Of a stretch of DNA of 52,504 nucleotides, positions 26,430-37,200 are shown one piece after another. The notes beneath the pieces are model-generated. The model made no database searches. It was not told where the DNA came from and was given only the letters and a program-made list of their open reading frames with translations. The position numbers and the translations under genes are program-made. This DNA is from Erysipelotrichaceae bacterium (GTDB lineage Bacteria; Bacillota_I; Bacilli_A; Erysipelotrichales; Erysipelotrichaceae). The stretch spans positions 1-52,504 of the forward strand of contig JAJOHZ010000022.1 of NCBI GenBank assembly GCA_021209625.1. The letters run 5' to 3'. The first letter of the stretch is position 1, and each line of letters starts with the position of its first letter.

Positions 26430-28533
26430 ATGAACAAACATTTGCTGACACCAAGATTAATCTTAATCTTAAAAGTGCTCTTAACACAAAATGAGCCTGT
26501 TTCAGCATCCACGCTTGCAGATTTAACCCAAATCAGTAAACGAACATTATTCAGAGAAATCAGTGGATGTAATCGTTTGCTACAACCTTTTGACTTAGTT
26601 TTAGAAACCAAGACTGGAAAAGGGCTATGGCTTATAGGCACTGATCAAGCCAAAGACACCTTAAAGAAAGTATTGGATGCACAAAAATCGTCTTACATCA
26701 ATAAAGCCCAGCGACAATCCATGCTTATGGCAGAACTCTTAAAGAGTAAAGAACTTGTGAAGCTGAGTAGTTTCTCAACGTTATTCGATGTTTCAGAAGG
26801 AACAATCTCCAATGACATTGATGATTTTGAAGCATGGTTTCAACGTTATAATCTGATTATTGAGCGTAAGCCAGGGGTTGGTGTGAGTGTTAAAGGCAGT
26901 GAAGATGATGTTAGAAAAGCCATGACAGATTTTGTTCATACACAACTGGATGAAAACAATGACTGGGCATTTGTGATTCATGCGAATACCAGTGAAGCAC
27001 TTGAACATTATTTCCAATCCCAAGAAGAAAGTTCCATCCTAAATCTTCTTAATAAATCCATTCTAAAAAAGGTCATTCAAGCGTTAAAGCATCATGCGAA
27101 TGATATTCTACTTCTGTATGCTCAAAGTTCCATTATAGGATTAATCATCCATCTTACGATCGCACTTGAGCGGCTTATGAAACAAGAGATCATTACCATT
27201 GAACCTTCAATTCTAAATCAACTTAAAGATGATGAAGATTTTGAAATGGCGAGACGTGTTTCACGCATCATGGAAGTGGAGTTCAATACTCCTTTTCCTC
27301 AAGCTGAAGTAGCTTATATCTTAATGCATCTTAAAGGGGCTAAACGAAGAGTGCTAGATCAATCTTCACAAGCTTTAGAAAACTTATCTAAAGATGCCCA
27401 GATTCATTCCATTGTGGAAGTGCTTATTTCTCATTTTGAAGCTGCAAGTGGATTGATACTGATTGATGATCAACTTCAAATGGGATTGATGACTCATCTT
27501 CGTCCAACCTTAACACGACTTCATTATAAGTTAGAAATAAGGAATCCTTTGTTGGATCAAATCAAAAAGAACTATGCTCAAGTCTTTTCAGTGGACCAAA
27601 CAAGCTGTTCAACCTATGCAAGAGAACTTAAAGATTCTATTGCCTGATGATGAGATTGGATACCTTGCAATTCACTTTGGTGCAGCAATTGAGCGTGCTA
27701 AATCCAATGTCAGTGAGAAACCTTCCTTAAAAGTAGGGGTGGTATGTGCTTCTGGTATTGGGATATCGTCCTTATTATCTACACGTATTATGAATCTGTT
27801 TCCTCAACTAAAGAGTGTTATTCCACTCTCAGTGGATGATACGCAACAAATGATGGATGTAGATTTGCTTATCTCAACACTAGAACTACACCAATTGGGT
27901 CGAGATTTCATCTTTGTTCATCCATTGCTACTTGAAGAAGACATTCAAAAGATTCAAAAAGCCATAGGGAAAATTCAACCTAAGAACAGCGCAGCTTCAT
28001 CATCATTCTCACTTGATGATCAACTGTTGCATATGGCTAATATCCAAAACACCGTGTTACATGCGGTAGCACAACTTACGATTACCCGCATTGAGCCAGC
28101 ACACAAGAAAGAAGTCATGATTCAATCGTTGTGTGAGCATGTCTTTGAAAACGCTGATCAACAACGTATAGCTTTTGAAGACATCATGAGAAGAGAACGT
28201 ATGGGTAGCATTGTCTTGGAAGATGCAGGCATCATGTTACTTCATGCGAAGTCAAAAGCCACCAAACAATTTGAGTTTAAACTGTTCTTAAGTGATACCC
28301 CTCTGACTTTCTTGAGAGAAGCCAACATTAAAGCCATTGTCTTCATGTTGATTCAAGAACATCCCCTCAGTGTTCAAACATCCTTACTTTCCATGATTAA
28401 TCAAAGTTTGATTGACGATGATCGTTTTATTGCTGATATACAAAGTCAACATGAAGGACGCATTAGAGAAAGCATCCAACGTCTATGCCAAACTTGGCTT
28501 ACCACACAAACCAAACAACACATACTTGGATAG
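26430..28533 (+). CDS. mtlR: Mannitol operon activator with PRD and PTS domains (one frameshift)
   Basis: About 700 residues after removing one T from TTTT at 27585-27588, which restores YAQVFQWTKQAVQ. Domains in order: N-terminal helix-turn-helix (PVSASTLADLTQISKRTLF), a second winged region, two PRD domains (second PRD near LPDDEIGYLAIHFGAAIE with its His), a IIB-like domain (VGVVCASGIGISS with Cys) and a C-terminal IIA-like domain (EDIMRRERMGS to MLLHAKS). In MtlR proteins PTS phosphorylation of these sites switches transcription of the mannitol genes. Its place between mtlA and mtlF is typical. Confidence 0.9.
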
Positions 28534-28542
28534 GAGCACCAT

Positions 28543-29006
28543 ATGAAATTCAATTTATTTAAATCAAAAGCATTGCCATTACTTAAAGAGGAAAACATTA
28601 CATGGGTTCATGATCCAATCAGCATTGACCAAGCTATTGACTTAGTTGGAGGGATGTTAGTCAAGAGCGGTTATGTTGAAGAGGGGTATGTAGCCAGCAT
28701 GCATCAACGTAATCAAGAACTTTCAGTCTATATTGGAAACTCATTAGCCATTCCACATGGGACCAATGAAGGTAAAGTTTTCATTAAGCAAAGTGGGATC
28801 AGTGTTGCTTTACTCAAACATGGCATTGAATGGGGTGGAGAAAAGGCATTTGTGATTATTGGAATTGCTGGTAAGAATGAAGAACACATGTCTATTCTAG
28901 CCAATTTATCTACCATTTTGGTGATATGGATAATGTGGATGCTTTACTTAAAATGGAAAACATCAAAGACATTCATGCGTTTATCACCACTGGGGATCAA
29001 GCATGA
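28543..29006 (+). CDS. mtlF: PTS mannitol subunit IIA (one frameshift)
   Basis: About 154 residues after adding one T to TTTT at 28916-28919, giving STIFGDMDNVDALLKMENIK and a stop at 29006. It passes phosphate from HPr to MtlA; the active histidine lies in LAIPHGTNEGK. Uncorrected, the frame runs 91 bases too far, into mtlD, with a nonsense tail. The corrected stop overlaps the mtlD start as ATGA, which supports the correction. AGGAG precedes the ATG. Confidence 0.92.
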
Positions 29007-30091
29007 GAAAAGCACTGTGTTTTGGGGCAGGGAACATAGGTCGTGGTTTCATTGCTCAAGTGTGTCAAGAGTCGGATGTTCATCTAACCTTTGTTGATGT
29101 GAATGAGGTTGTGCTCAATCAACTCAATCAAGATCATCAATACACCATTCATCTTTTGGATGAGGCACAAACAAGTATCCAAATCAAAAATGTGAATGGA
29201 GTGAACTCCAACGATATTGCTACTTTATCTTCTTTAATCCTAGAAGTTGATTTTGTGTTCACAGCAGTAGGACCTAATGTTTTGAAGCATGTGGGTGCTA
29301 CTTTAGCACAACTATACAAACAACATCCAAATCTTCAACACCATGTGATCGCATGTGAGAACATGGTGGGTGGATCAAGTGCGTTAAAAAATCATGTCTT
29401 AGCAACATTGGATTCATGTCCAATAGGTGTTAATTTTCTAGATGCTGCTGTGGATCGCATTGTTCCTTTATCTCAAAAAGCAGGAACATTGGATGTTAAG
29501 GTGGAGCCATCCTTTGAATGGATTGTGCAAACAACAACTCCTCTACATCTAAATGGAGTGGAAGAAGTGACGAACCTAGAACCATACATTAAGCGAAAAC
29601 TTTTGATGGTCAATGGAGCACATGCCTTCACTGCTTATTTAGGATTACTTCATGGTTACACCACCATTGATGAAGCCATTAGAGATTCATCCATTGAATA
29701 TGCGGTTAGAGGATTACTTCAAGAACACCAACTCTTTCTTAATCATACCTTTCAATTAGAAATGAATGATTTAAGCAAGATGCAAGACAAAGTCATACAA
29801 CGCTTTAAGAATGCACTACTTCAAGATGATTGTGTTAGAGTTGGAAGAACCCCTCTAAGAAAAATTGGACTTCAAGAACGTTTAAGTATGGGTATTAAAA
29901 CCTTGCTTTCGCTTGGGTATACACCAACCTTTGCCTATCAAGCCATTGCGGCTGCAACCCTCTATCATTATGATGAAGAAGGGGAGATTTTATCTAAAAT
30001 GACGATCAAAGAATTAGAAAATGAATTATTACGCATTGGATTCGATGTTGGAAGCGTGAATCAGATCATTGTTGAAAGAGAGAAGTTATAA
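29003..30091 (+). CDS. mtlD: Mannitol-1-phosphate 5-dehydrogenase
   Basis: A 362-residue NAD-dependent enzyme turning mannitol-1-phosphate into fructose-6-phosphate. The N-terminal Rossmann motif is ALCFGAGNIGRGFIA, with acidic VDVNE at the end of the second strand selecting NAD. ACENMVGGSS and KRKLLMVNGAHAFTAYLG, which carries the catalytic Lys and the conserved N-G-x-H, are family signatures. It is the last gene of the mannitol cluster and overlaps corrected mtlF. Confidence 0.95.
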   Translation: MRKALCFGAGNIGRGFIAQVCQESDVHLTFVDVNEVVLNQLNQDHQYTIHLLDEAQTSIQIKNVNGVNSNDIATLSSLILEVDFVFTAVGPNVLKHVGATLAQLYKQHPNLQHHVIACENMVGGSSALKNHVLATLDSCPIGVNFLDAAVDRIVPLSQKAGTLDVKVEPSFEWIVQTTTPLHLNGVEEVTNLEPYIKRKLLMVNGAHAFTAYLGLLHGYTTIDEAIRDSSIEYAVRGLLQEHQLFLNHTFQLEMNDLSKMQDKVIQRFKNALLQDDCVRVGRTPLRKIGLQERLSMGIKTLLSLGYTPTFAYQAIAAATLYHYDEEGEILSKMTIKELENELLRIGFDVGSVNQIIVEREKL

Positions 30092-30116
30092 AAAGGAGTT
30101 AATTGCTCCTTTTTTA
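30090..30116 (+). terminator. Terminator after mtlD
   Basis: AAAAAGGAG and CTCCTTTTT pair around TTAATTG, with further T residues. Confidence 0.82.
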
Positions 30117-30142
30117 TGTGAAATAATTAATAAACTTAACCG

Positions 30143-30171
30143 TTGTAATCGTACACATTTATATATATAAT
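30143..30171 (+). promoter_or_regulatory. Promoter of the riboswitch-adhesin unit
   Basis: TTGTAA, 17 bases, TATAAT. The predicted transcript begins at about 30178, immediately before the aptamer. Confidence 0.68.
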
Positions 30172-30177
30172 TTCGCT

Positions 30178-30258
30178 TATACAAGGGCAAACTAATCTAA
30201 AGATTAGGACGCAAAGTTACACATCTAAGGTAATTTCTTTACTATGATAGGTGGACTG
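30178..30258 (+). ncRNA. c-di-GMP-I (GEMM) riboswitch aptamer
   Basis: The conserved GEMM-I core is present in order: GGGCAAAC (30185-30192), a CTAATC-TAAA-GATTAG hairpin (P2), GGACGCAAAG (30207-30216), then CATCTAAGG and ATGATAGGTGG enclosing a second hairpin (P3). The 3' edge runs into the terminator stem that starts at 30254, as expected for a transcriptional switch. In known examples this RNA senses cyclic di-GMP. The tetraloop is TAAA and not GAAA, a small deviation. An adhesin gene follows directly. Confidence 0.88.
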
Positions 30259-30286
30259 CAGTATCTTTTGCTGCAGTCTTTTATTT
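30254..30286 (+). terminator. Riboswitch expression-platform terminator
   Basis: GACTGCAG and CTGCAGTC form a perfect 8-bp stem with loop TATCTTTTG, followed by TTTTATTT. It lies between the c-di-GMP aptamer and the adhesin start, with its 5' arm touching the aptamer 3' end. Confidence 0.85.
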
Positions 30287-30314
30287 GTGCAAATTTTACC
30301 CTTGGGAGGGACTT

Positions 30315-33300
30315 ATGAAAACGATAAAAGCATTATTACAAAAAACAAGCATCTTAATGGTCGTGTTTACATTACTTATCTCAATTTCAGATATTGGGTT
30401 AAGAGCAAACGGTTCCATGACACTTCAAAGTCGATTAAACAATCCTAGTTTAAACATCATTGAAGATTTTATCATTACCTTCATTGATGATGCAGGGAAT
30501 CCTATCAGTGGAGATCCAAACATTAATACGCGAGCACGTATACGCATCAATTGGGCTCTTTTTGAAAGAGACATCAACGGTGTCATTACCAATGAGTATG
30601 AGACTGATTTAATACAACCGGGTGATACATTTACATTCACACTACCGGATGCTTTTAGAGTGGCAAACACCATTTCCAATATTAATCTATCAGGTTTTGG
30701 TACAGCACAGGTGAATACCGATAACACCGTCGTTCTCACATTCAATGAAATTGTTTCACAAAGCTCAGAGATTGAAGGGTTCATTGAATTTTCAGCTAGA
30801 CTAAATGCTGATGAATTTGATGGTCCAGGAGTTGTGGAAATCATTCTTCCGATAAGAGAACAATCGACATTCACTTTCAACCTCGAACCAACTACAAAAG
30901 ATACAGGAGTGAATAAACTCATTCATGCGGTCGTTGCAAGCACCGGAGGAAGAAATCCATCAGCTCTTACATGGGAAGTGCAAATTAATAAAGCATATGC
31001 TACGCTTGTAAATGCGGTTGTGACGGATACTTTACCAAGTTCGCTTGAACTCAGTAGTGAAACGAATGCAATTGAGGTCTTACCTTTGTTTCTAAACTTA
31101 GATGGAACATTGAAACCTATAGACCAAAGATATGGAACCCCTTTGATTGAAGGTGTTGATTATTCCATTTCAGGAACAACCATTTCATTTTTAAATACCA
31201 TTAATACACCATATGCGATTAGACTAAAAACACTAATAAAAAGATAGTGCTAAACCAGCTCAAGGTGGTAATCTTTTGATAACCAATCAAGTGAGTTTAA
31301 GCAGCCAAGGGTTAGTTCCAATTCAAGCAAGTGCAACATTCACAGCAAACTATGGAAGATTATTGAGTAAAACAAGGACTGGATACAATGACAGATACGC
31401 AAACTTTTACTTGGCGTGTCGCATATAACTTTGGAGAGATTACCTTAGTCAATCCAACGCTAGTGGATACCTTCAGTTCAAACATGACTTATGTAGAAAA
31501 TTCATTAACCATACGCACTGAATCAAATGTTTTGTTGGTTCAAGGTGTGGATTATTCAGTTGTTTTTGATGATGCTACTAACCAATTGACGATTCAGTTT
31601 TTATCTACCATCAATCAGGCTTACAACATTGATTATCAAACCACTTTAAGACCTGAAGTCATTGTATCAGGATCATCGGCTGTTGCAGTTAGTAATAGTG
31701 TGACTAGTGAAGGGCAAACCAGTTCAGCATCAGGATCAGCAACTCAAAGAGTGGTCATTAAATCCTCCAATTCAATCAATTATCAAACACGTGAAATTGG
31801 ATGGCAGATTAATCTCAACGTCAATCGTTATACAATGAGTAACATGTTTTTAACTGACACATACACTAGTCTTGGAATGGAAATGGTTTCTTTGGTGGTT
31901 CGCGAGGTGTTGGTCAACAATGCCACTGTGGTTGTGGATCCTAGCCAATACATCCTAACAAAGACATATACGGATGGGGTAGAGACTGGATTTACACTTC
32001 AGTTCATCAATGATTTAGCGACTACCAATAAACGGTTTAGAGTGGATCTTGTCACTCGATATGACATGAACAATAAACCTACCATTCAGGTATTCCTCGT
32101 AATCGTTTTAGAAACACCGCATCCATGACTTGGGTTGATGAGAATAATCAACCAAGATCTGATTCTTCATCTGCAAATCGCGATGTAGTGGTGCAAACCG
32201 TTAATAATGGCCAAAAATCTGGAAACTATAATGCAATCAGTAAAGAAATCACTTGGAACATTCGTGTTAATTTCAACAATGATTCATTGGTGTCTCCGCG
32301 TTTGGTTGATCCAATTTTAGGTAATCAAGTGTATGTTCCTGATTCATTGATGATTTATGAATATCGAGTCAATTCCAACGGAACCATGACCCGTCTTGGT
32401 GGACCACTTGATTTAAGTTTGTTTACCATTCAATATCCAAATGCGTCTAACAATTTCACCTTCGTGATTGATTTCCCGTTAAGCAATGGATCTTTGTTTG
32501 AGATTGAATTTAAGACCTCCCTCAATGATCAAATGATTGTTGCGACGTATACAAATACCGCAACTTTTACTAATGACAATCGTGATTACCCATTAACCGC
32601 TTCGGTTTCCATTACCAATGGTAATGATTTGGTGACCAAGAGTGGAGTTCAAGTGGGTTCATTGATTCGTTGGAGCATTGCGATTAATCAGTCTCAATCA
32701 ACCATTCGTGATGCTCAAATTGAAGATATTCCTTCCATTAACCAACGCTTTGTATTGGACAGCTTTAAACTGTATCCGACCACGGTTGCAACTAATGGAA
32801 CCTACACTATCAATCGTGCACAACCTTTAGTTATAAATGTGGACTATACGATAGATATCATCAGTTTAGTAGATGGTTCACAACGCTTTATTCTTAGATT
32901 TTTAGAGGATATTTCACGTCCATACGTTTTAGAATACGATTCAGAAATCAACACTACACCATCCAACACAACCATTACAAACAGTGTTATCTTAAGTGGC
33001 AATGGTGTGACCTATGAGGATCAAGATGATGATGCATCCATTGTGATCAACATTGAAAGTGCTGGTGGAGGAGCTGTTGGGGTTCAAGGATCACTGCAAG
33101 TACGTAAAGAAAATCCAGATGGTGCTCCGATTCAAGGCGTCGTCTTCAATCTACTTAATCGTTTCAATCGAGTGATTGGAACAGGAACAACAGATGTTAA
33201 TGGGGTTGTCGTCTTTAGAAATCTTGTCTATGGCAACTATACTTTAAAGGAGATATCAACAGTTGGAAGTTATGTAATCAGTGATACACTCTTTAATGGT

Positions 33301-35754
33301 TTAAGTGTCAGTATTAACGCAACTTCAAGTGAACCTAATACTTTTACAACCGTGGTTAATCGTCCGAATCGCACTACATTGAGAAAAGTAGATGTAAATG
33401 GAACAATCTTACCAGGTGCAGTCTTTAGATTAGAATTCTTGTCATCTGAAGGATGGAATGTCATCAATGATGCACTTTCTTTAGAAACTGGAGAGATTAT
33501 TTTAGAAGGATTAAATGTTGGTCGATATCGTTTAATTGAAACGACCACCATCAGTGGATATCTTCTTAATACAGAAGTTAAAGAGTTTGAAATCACTCGC
33601 AATGTTAATCAACAAGCTCAAGACATTGTGGTTGAGTTTACTAACTACCAAGGATCAGTTCGTCTAGTCAAAGAGGATGACCAAGGTAATCGTCTTGAGG
33701 GTGTGGAGTTTGATTTAATCAATCAGTTTGATCAGATCATTAGATCAAACTTGACTACAAATGAACAAGGTGTGATTGAATTGAATGACTTGGCTCCTGG
33801 AGATTACTTCTTTGTGGAAACATCCAGTGTGAACGGCAACCTAATCAATACAACTCCAATTGGCTTCACCATTGTTTCATCCAGTGAAGGGCGACCTCAA
33901 GCTGTAAATGTGGGTGCTTTGAATGGTAAGGCTAATGTTTACTTCTCAAAAATTAACAGTTCAAATCAACCATTACAGGGCTCTCGATTTGCCTTGTATC
34001 GAGTTCAAGAGGATGAAAGAGAACTGATGACTGACACGCTTGTTTCTGATGAAGAAGGGTATGTTCGATATGAACAGTTAAGTCCTGGTCGTTACGAGTT
34101 TGTGGAGTTGGAAGCTACCACAGGTTACCTTGTGAATAGCCAAGCACTAAGTTTTGAAATTCCAACCTCCAGTCGTGATGTAAACTTCACTCTTGATTTA
34201 GGAACTTTTACCAACTATCAAGGTTCTGTACGTTTAATCAAACAAAATGCTTCAGAGGAAAGGCTTTCAGGTGTCCGTTTCAATCTTCTCAATATGGAAG
34301 GTGAAGTTTTATTGGCATCATTGTTTACTGATGATTTAGGAGTGTTGGAGATCAACCAATTAGCCCCTGGTCAGTATCAATTGGTTGAGATTCAAAGTGT
34401 ACAGGGTTATCTGGTTAACCCAACGCCTATTATATTTGAAATTGAAGATTCAGCATTAGGTCAACCAAATACACAGTCACTCTTTATGACCAATAATAAA
34501 GCAAGCATTGAATTCTTTAAGGTAAATCGCTTTGGTGAACCATTGTATAATGCTCAGTTTGCTCTGTATCAAATCGTTGAACAAGAAAAGATTCTAATCA
34601 GTGATATGATCATGAGTAATGAAGAAGGATTTGTTAGGGTTGATGAATTATCTGTTGGGTCATATGAGTTGGTAGAGCTCAATGCTCCTGAAGGCCACGT
34701 ACTTAACACGCAAGTCATTCGCTTTGATATTCCAGAATCAAGTGAAGAGGAAGAATATGTCTTAAGTCTTGAAGATGTGATTAACTATAAAGGTTCTGTT
34801 CAATTGTTGAAGACAGATGTTGATGGAAGACCACTTAATGGTGTAGTATTCCAGCTTCTAGATGAACTTGGACAAGTTGTTTTGGATAACCTGATGAGCG
34901 ATGAACTTGGTTTAGTACTTGTCGATGAATTAGCTCCAGGGGTGTATCAATTTGTGGAGATTTCAAGTGTGGAGGGTAACCTTGTCAATACAACTCCTGT
35001 TGTTTTCACTATTGCTGCTTCATTTGAAGGTGAACCTGAAACAGTGAATGTAACCACACTCAATGGCAAAGCAACTGTCGAATTTAAAAAAGTCGATCAA
35101 AACAAACAACCATTAGAAAACGTTCTCTTTGCATTGTATGCTTGGATTAATGATGAGCGTATTCTCATTAATGATTCTATTGCTTCTGATGAGTTTGGGG
35201 TTGTACGCTATGAAGGACTAATTCCTGGAAGCTATGAATTTGAAGAAGTGATGACGAAATCTGGTTATATCCTTAATACACAATTGATTGAATTCTCAAT
35301 TCCTGAAGTTGCAGGCAGCGAAAACTATGTTCTTACATTGGATGATTTTATCAACTACCAGGGATCAATCCGTCTAGTAAAAGTCAATACCCTTGGGAAT
35401 GTGATTAAAGAAGCGGTCTTTGAAGTGTACTTCAACAATCTCTTGATCGATACTTTAACTACAGTTGAAGGGATGATTGAATTGAATGGTCTTGCTCCAG
35501 GCACCTATACCTTCATTGAAGTAGAAGCTCCTGAGGATTATATTCTTGATGATACACCGTTTAATGTCGTCATAGAGTCAAGTGCTGAAGGCGTGGTTGA
35601 AGTCATTGAGGTTCGAGTTCTGAATGAAGGTGGTGATCTTTTAGGTGAGGATGATGAGATTCCAGAAACAGGAGATCATGCAACATGGATACCATTGTTC
35701 TTGCTTGTCTCTGGATTATTTCTATCATTGAGAAAAAGAACATATCAAGCATAA
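30315..35754 (+). CDS. Wall-anchored multidomain adhesin with SpaA/Cna-B repeats (three frameshifts)
   Basis: About 1,812 residues once three single-base indels are repaired (A5 at 31238-31242; near 31373-31385; TT at 32085-32086). A signal peptide (MKTIKALLQKTSILMVVFTL) leads into an Ig-like N-terminal domain. Five collagen-binding-like modules follow, each opening with a W-x-[IV]-x-[IV/Y]-N strand (ALTWEVQIN, FTWRVAYN, IGWQINLN, ITWNIRVN, IRWSIAIN). Nine SpaA/Cna-B domains come next, of which the third to ninth alternate between two types. The C-terminus has IPETGD, a hydrophobic segment and RKR, a sortase signal with Ile in place of Leu. GGGAGGG precedes ATG 30315. The Lys (LxK) and Glu (FVE) positions of the SpaA domains fit internal isopeptide bonds. 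No sortase gene is in the window. The ligand is unknown. Confidence 0.88.
33652..35361 (+). repeat. Three exact-period 570-bp units coding paired SpaA domains
   Basis: The codons for the domain-opening GS[VI][RQ]L motif start at 33652, 34222, 34792 and 35362, exactly 570 bases (190 codons) apart. Each unit codes an A-type domain (GSVRL...) followed by a B-type domain (KA[NST][VI]xF.K). A final single A-type domain follows. The copies have diverged in sequence but not in length. Confidence 0.85.
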
Positions 35755-35756
35755 GA

Positions 35757-35785
35757 AAAGATAGACTCAGGTCTATCTTTCTTTG
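35757..35785. terminator. Bidirectional terminator between adhesin and ackA
   Basis: AAAGATAGAC and GTCTATCTTT pair around TCAG, with CTTTG following and A-rich sequence before. Confidence 0.82.
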
Positions 35786-35797
35786 TTTCTCGTTGTT

Positions 35798-36981
35798 TTA
35801 GGCAATCAGTTGATAGGTATCCAAAGCAATCATGAGTTCTTCGTTGGTTGGGATGACATAGACTTTCATAGAAGAGTCAGTTCCAGTGATATCAAGGAAT
35901 TCTCCACGTTTTTTGTTGACTTCAGAATCAATCGTCACTTTAAATACAGGTGTTAGATAATCAATGACTCTTTCACGAATGAAAGTAGCGTTTTCTCCAA
36001 CCCCAGCTGTGAAGATAATCGCATCACATCCTTTAAGTTGGGCAATGTAGGAAGCAATCAACATTCCAATGCGTTCCACATACATTTCAATAGCAAGAAT
36101 CGCATCAGGATGTCCTTGATCCATGGCTTTTTGAATGTCTCTCATGTCTGATGAGATACCTGATACTCCAAGTAAACCCGATTCTTTATTAAAGACTTCC
36201 AATGCATCATCACTGTTAAGGTGAAGTGCTTTTTGAACGAATGGAATAATGGAAGGGTCAATATCACCAGAACGTGTTCCCATCATGATTCCAGCTAGAG
36301 GTGTAAAGCCCATAGAGGTATTAACACATTTGCCAGCATCAATCGCTGCAAGGGAAGCTCCATTACCTAAGTGACAAACGATAATTTTAGCATTAGGATT
36401 GTGAAGTGCTTCAAGTGCTTGAGCGGAAACAAATCGATGAGATGTACCGTGGAAACCATATTTTCTAACTTTATGTTTTGGTAGAAAGATCGAGGGATAG
36501 GATAGAGATAGGCATGAGGTTTCAGTGTTTGATGAAATGCAGTATCGAAAACGGCAACTTGAGTTGCATTTGGCATAAGCTGTGAGGTAACCATAATCCC
36601 TAGATGATTCGCTGGGTTATGGAGTGGAGCTAATGCACTGAGTGCTAAGATGTCGGTTGCAACTTTCTCATCGATGATGACGGATTTTGAATATTTCTCG
36701 CCACCGTGAACAACACGATGACCTACAGCTGAAATGTCATCGTATGATTCAATGATTTTGTTTTGAATCAGATTGTTGAGCAAAGTTAAGATTGCATCAT
36801 GATGGGTTTTAAAGTCTTGATTCAACGTAAGGGTTTGGCTATTGAAGGAAAGCTTTGCGATCCCTTCACTTAACCCAATACGTTCGAATACAGCACTGCA
36901 TAAAACCTTTTGTGATGGCATCTCGAAAAGCTGTGCTTTGCAGGACGAACTGCCAGAATTTAATGATAATACATAAGACAT
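35798..36981 (-). CDS. ackA: Acetate kinase (one frameshift)
   Basis: The enzyme makes ATP and acetate from acetyl phosphate. It has 394 residues after adding one base near 36461-36475 (an A-run beside the KYGFHGTSHRF motif on the minus strand). Motifs: VLSLNSGSSSCK, VGHRVVHGGEKY, VAVFDTAFHQT, then FHGTSHRF, VCHLGNGASLAAI, MGFTPLAGIMMGTRSGDIDP and FTAGVGENATFIRE. The stretch between the two open frames (36314-36366) translates into the missing family motifs, so this is one gene. ATG 36981 suits the AAGGAG ten bases upstream better than an ATG three codons earlier. It diverges from the thiolase operon. Confidence 0.95.
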
Positions 36982-37022
36982 AGTACACATTCTCCTTAGG
37001 TTGTAGGCGAATCAATATGTTC

Positions 37023-37052
37023 AGTTTAGCCCACATATTCACAACGTGTCAA
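37023..37052 (-). promoter_or_regulatory. ackA promoter
   Basis: On the minus strand TTGACA, 18 bases, TAAACT. The cre sequence at 37068-37083 is centred about 60 bases upstream of the predicted start of transcription. Confidence 0.6.
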
Positions 37053-37067
37053 GAGAAAAAAAGAAAT

Positions 37068-37083
37068 TTGTAACCGTTTACAA
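37068..37083. promoter_or_regulatory. CcpA cre site
   Basis: TTGTAACCGTTTACAA has 6-bp inverted arms, and its first 15 bases match the cre consensus WTGNAANCGNWNNCW at every position. It lies between the divergent ackA and thiolase promoters, upstream of both -35 boxes. B. subtilis ackA is activated by CcpA from a site at a similar distance. Confidence 0.75.
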
Positions 37084-37091
37084 AAAAACTA

Positions 37092-37120
37092 TTGACAATT
37101 GTGTCTGACAGGAGTAGATT
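37092..37120 (+). promoter_or_regulatory. Promoter of the thiolase operon with overlapping TGTCTGACA palindrome
   Basis: TTGACA, 17 bases, TAGATT. TGTCTGACA in the spacer (about 37102-37110) is a short palindrome that could serve the TetR regulator at the operon end. The start codon is 80 bases downstream, with AAGGAG before it. Confidence 0.6.
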
Positions 37121-37200
37121 TAAGGTATAAGGTGAATCAGTATTCATATTCAAAATACTTATAGATTCACAGAGTTGTCACACAAATAAAGGAGAATTCT

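Noticed and set aside
33270-35754. Repeats in the adhesin region as a CRISPR-like or satellite array
   Set aside because: The 570-base periodicity is in-frame protein domain repetition with diverged sequence; there are no short identical repeats or spacers.
30315-35754. Three separate adhesin genes (30315-31247, 31388-32128, 32125-35754)
   Set aside because: The later parts lack signal peptides and ribosome sites, and the spaces between frames code for continuing domain sequence once single bases are corrected.
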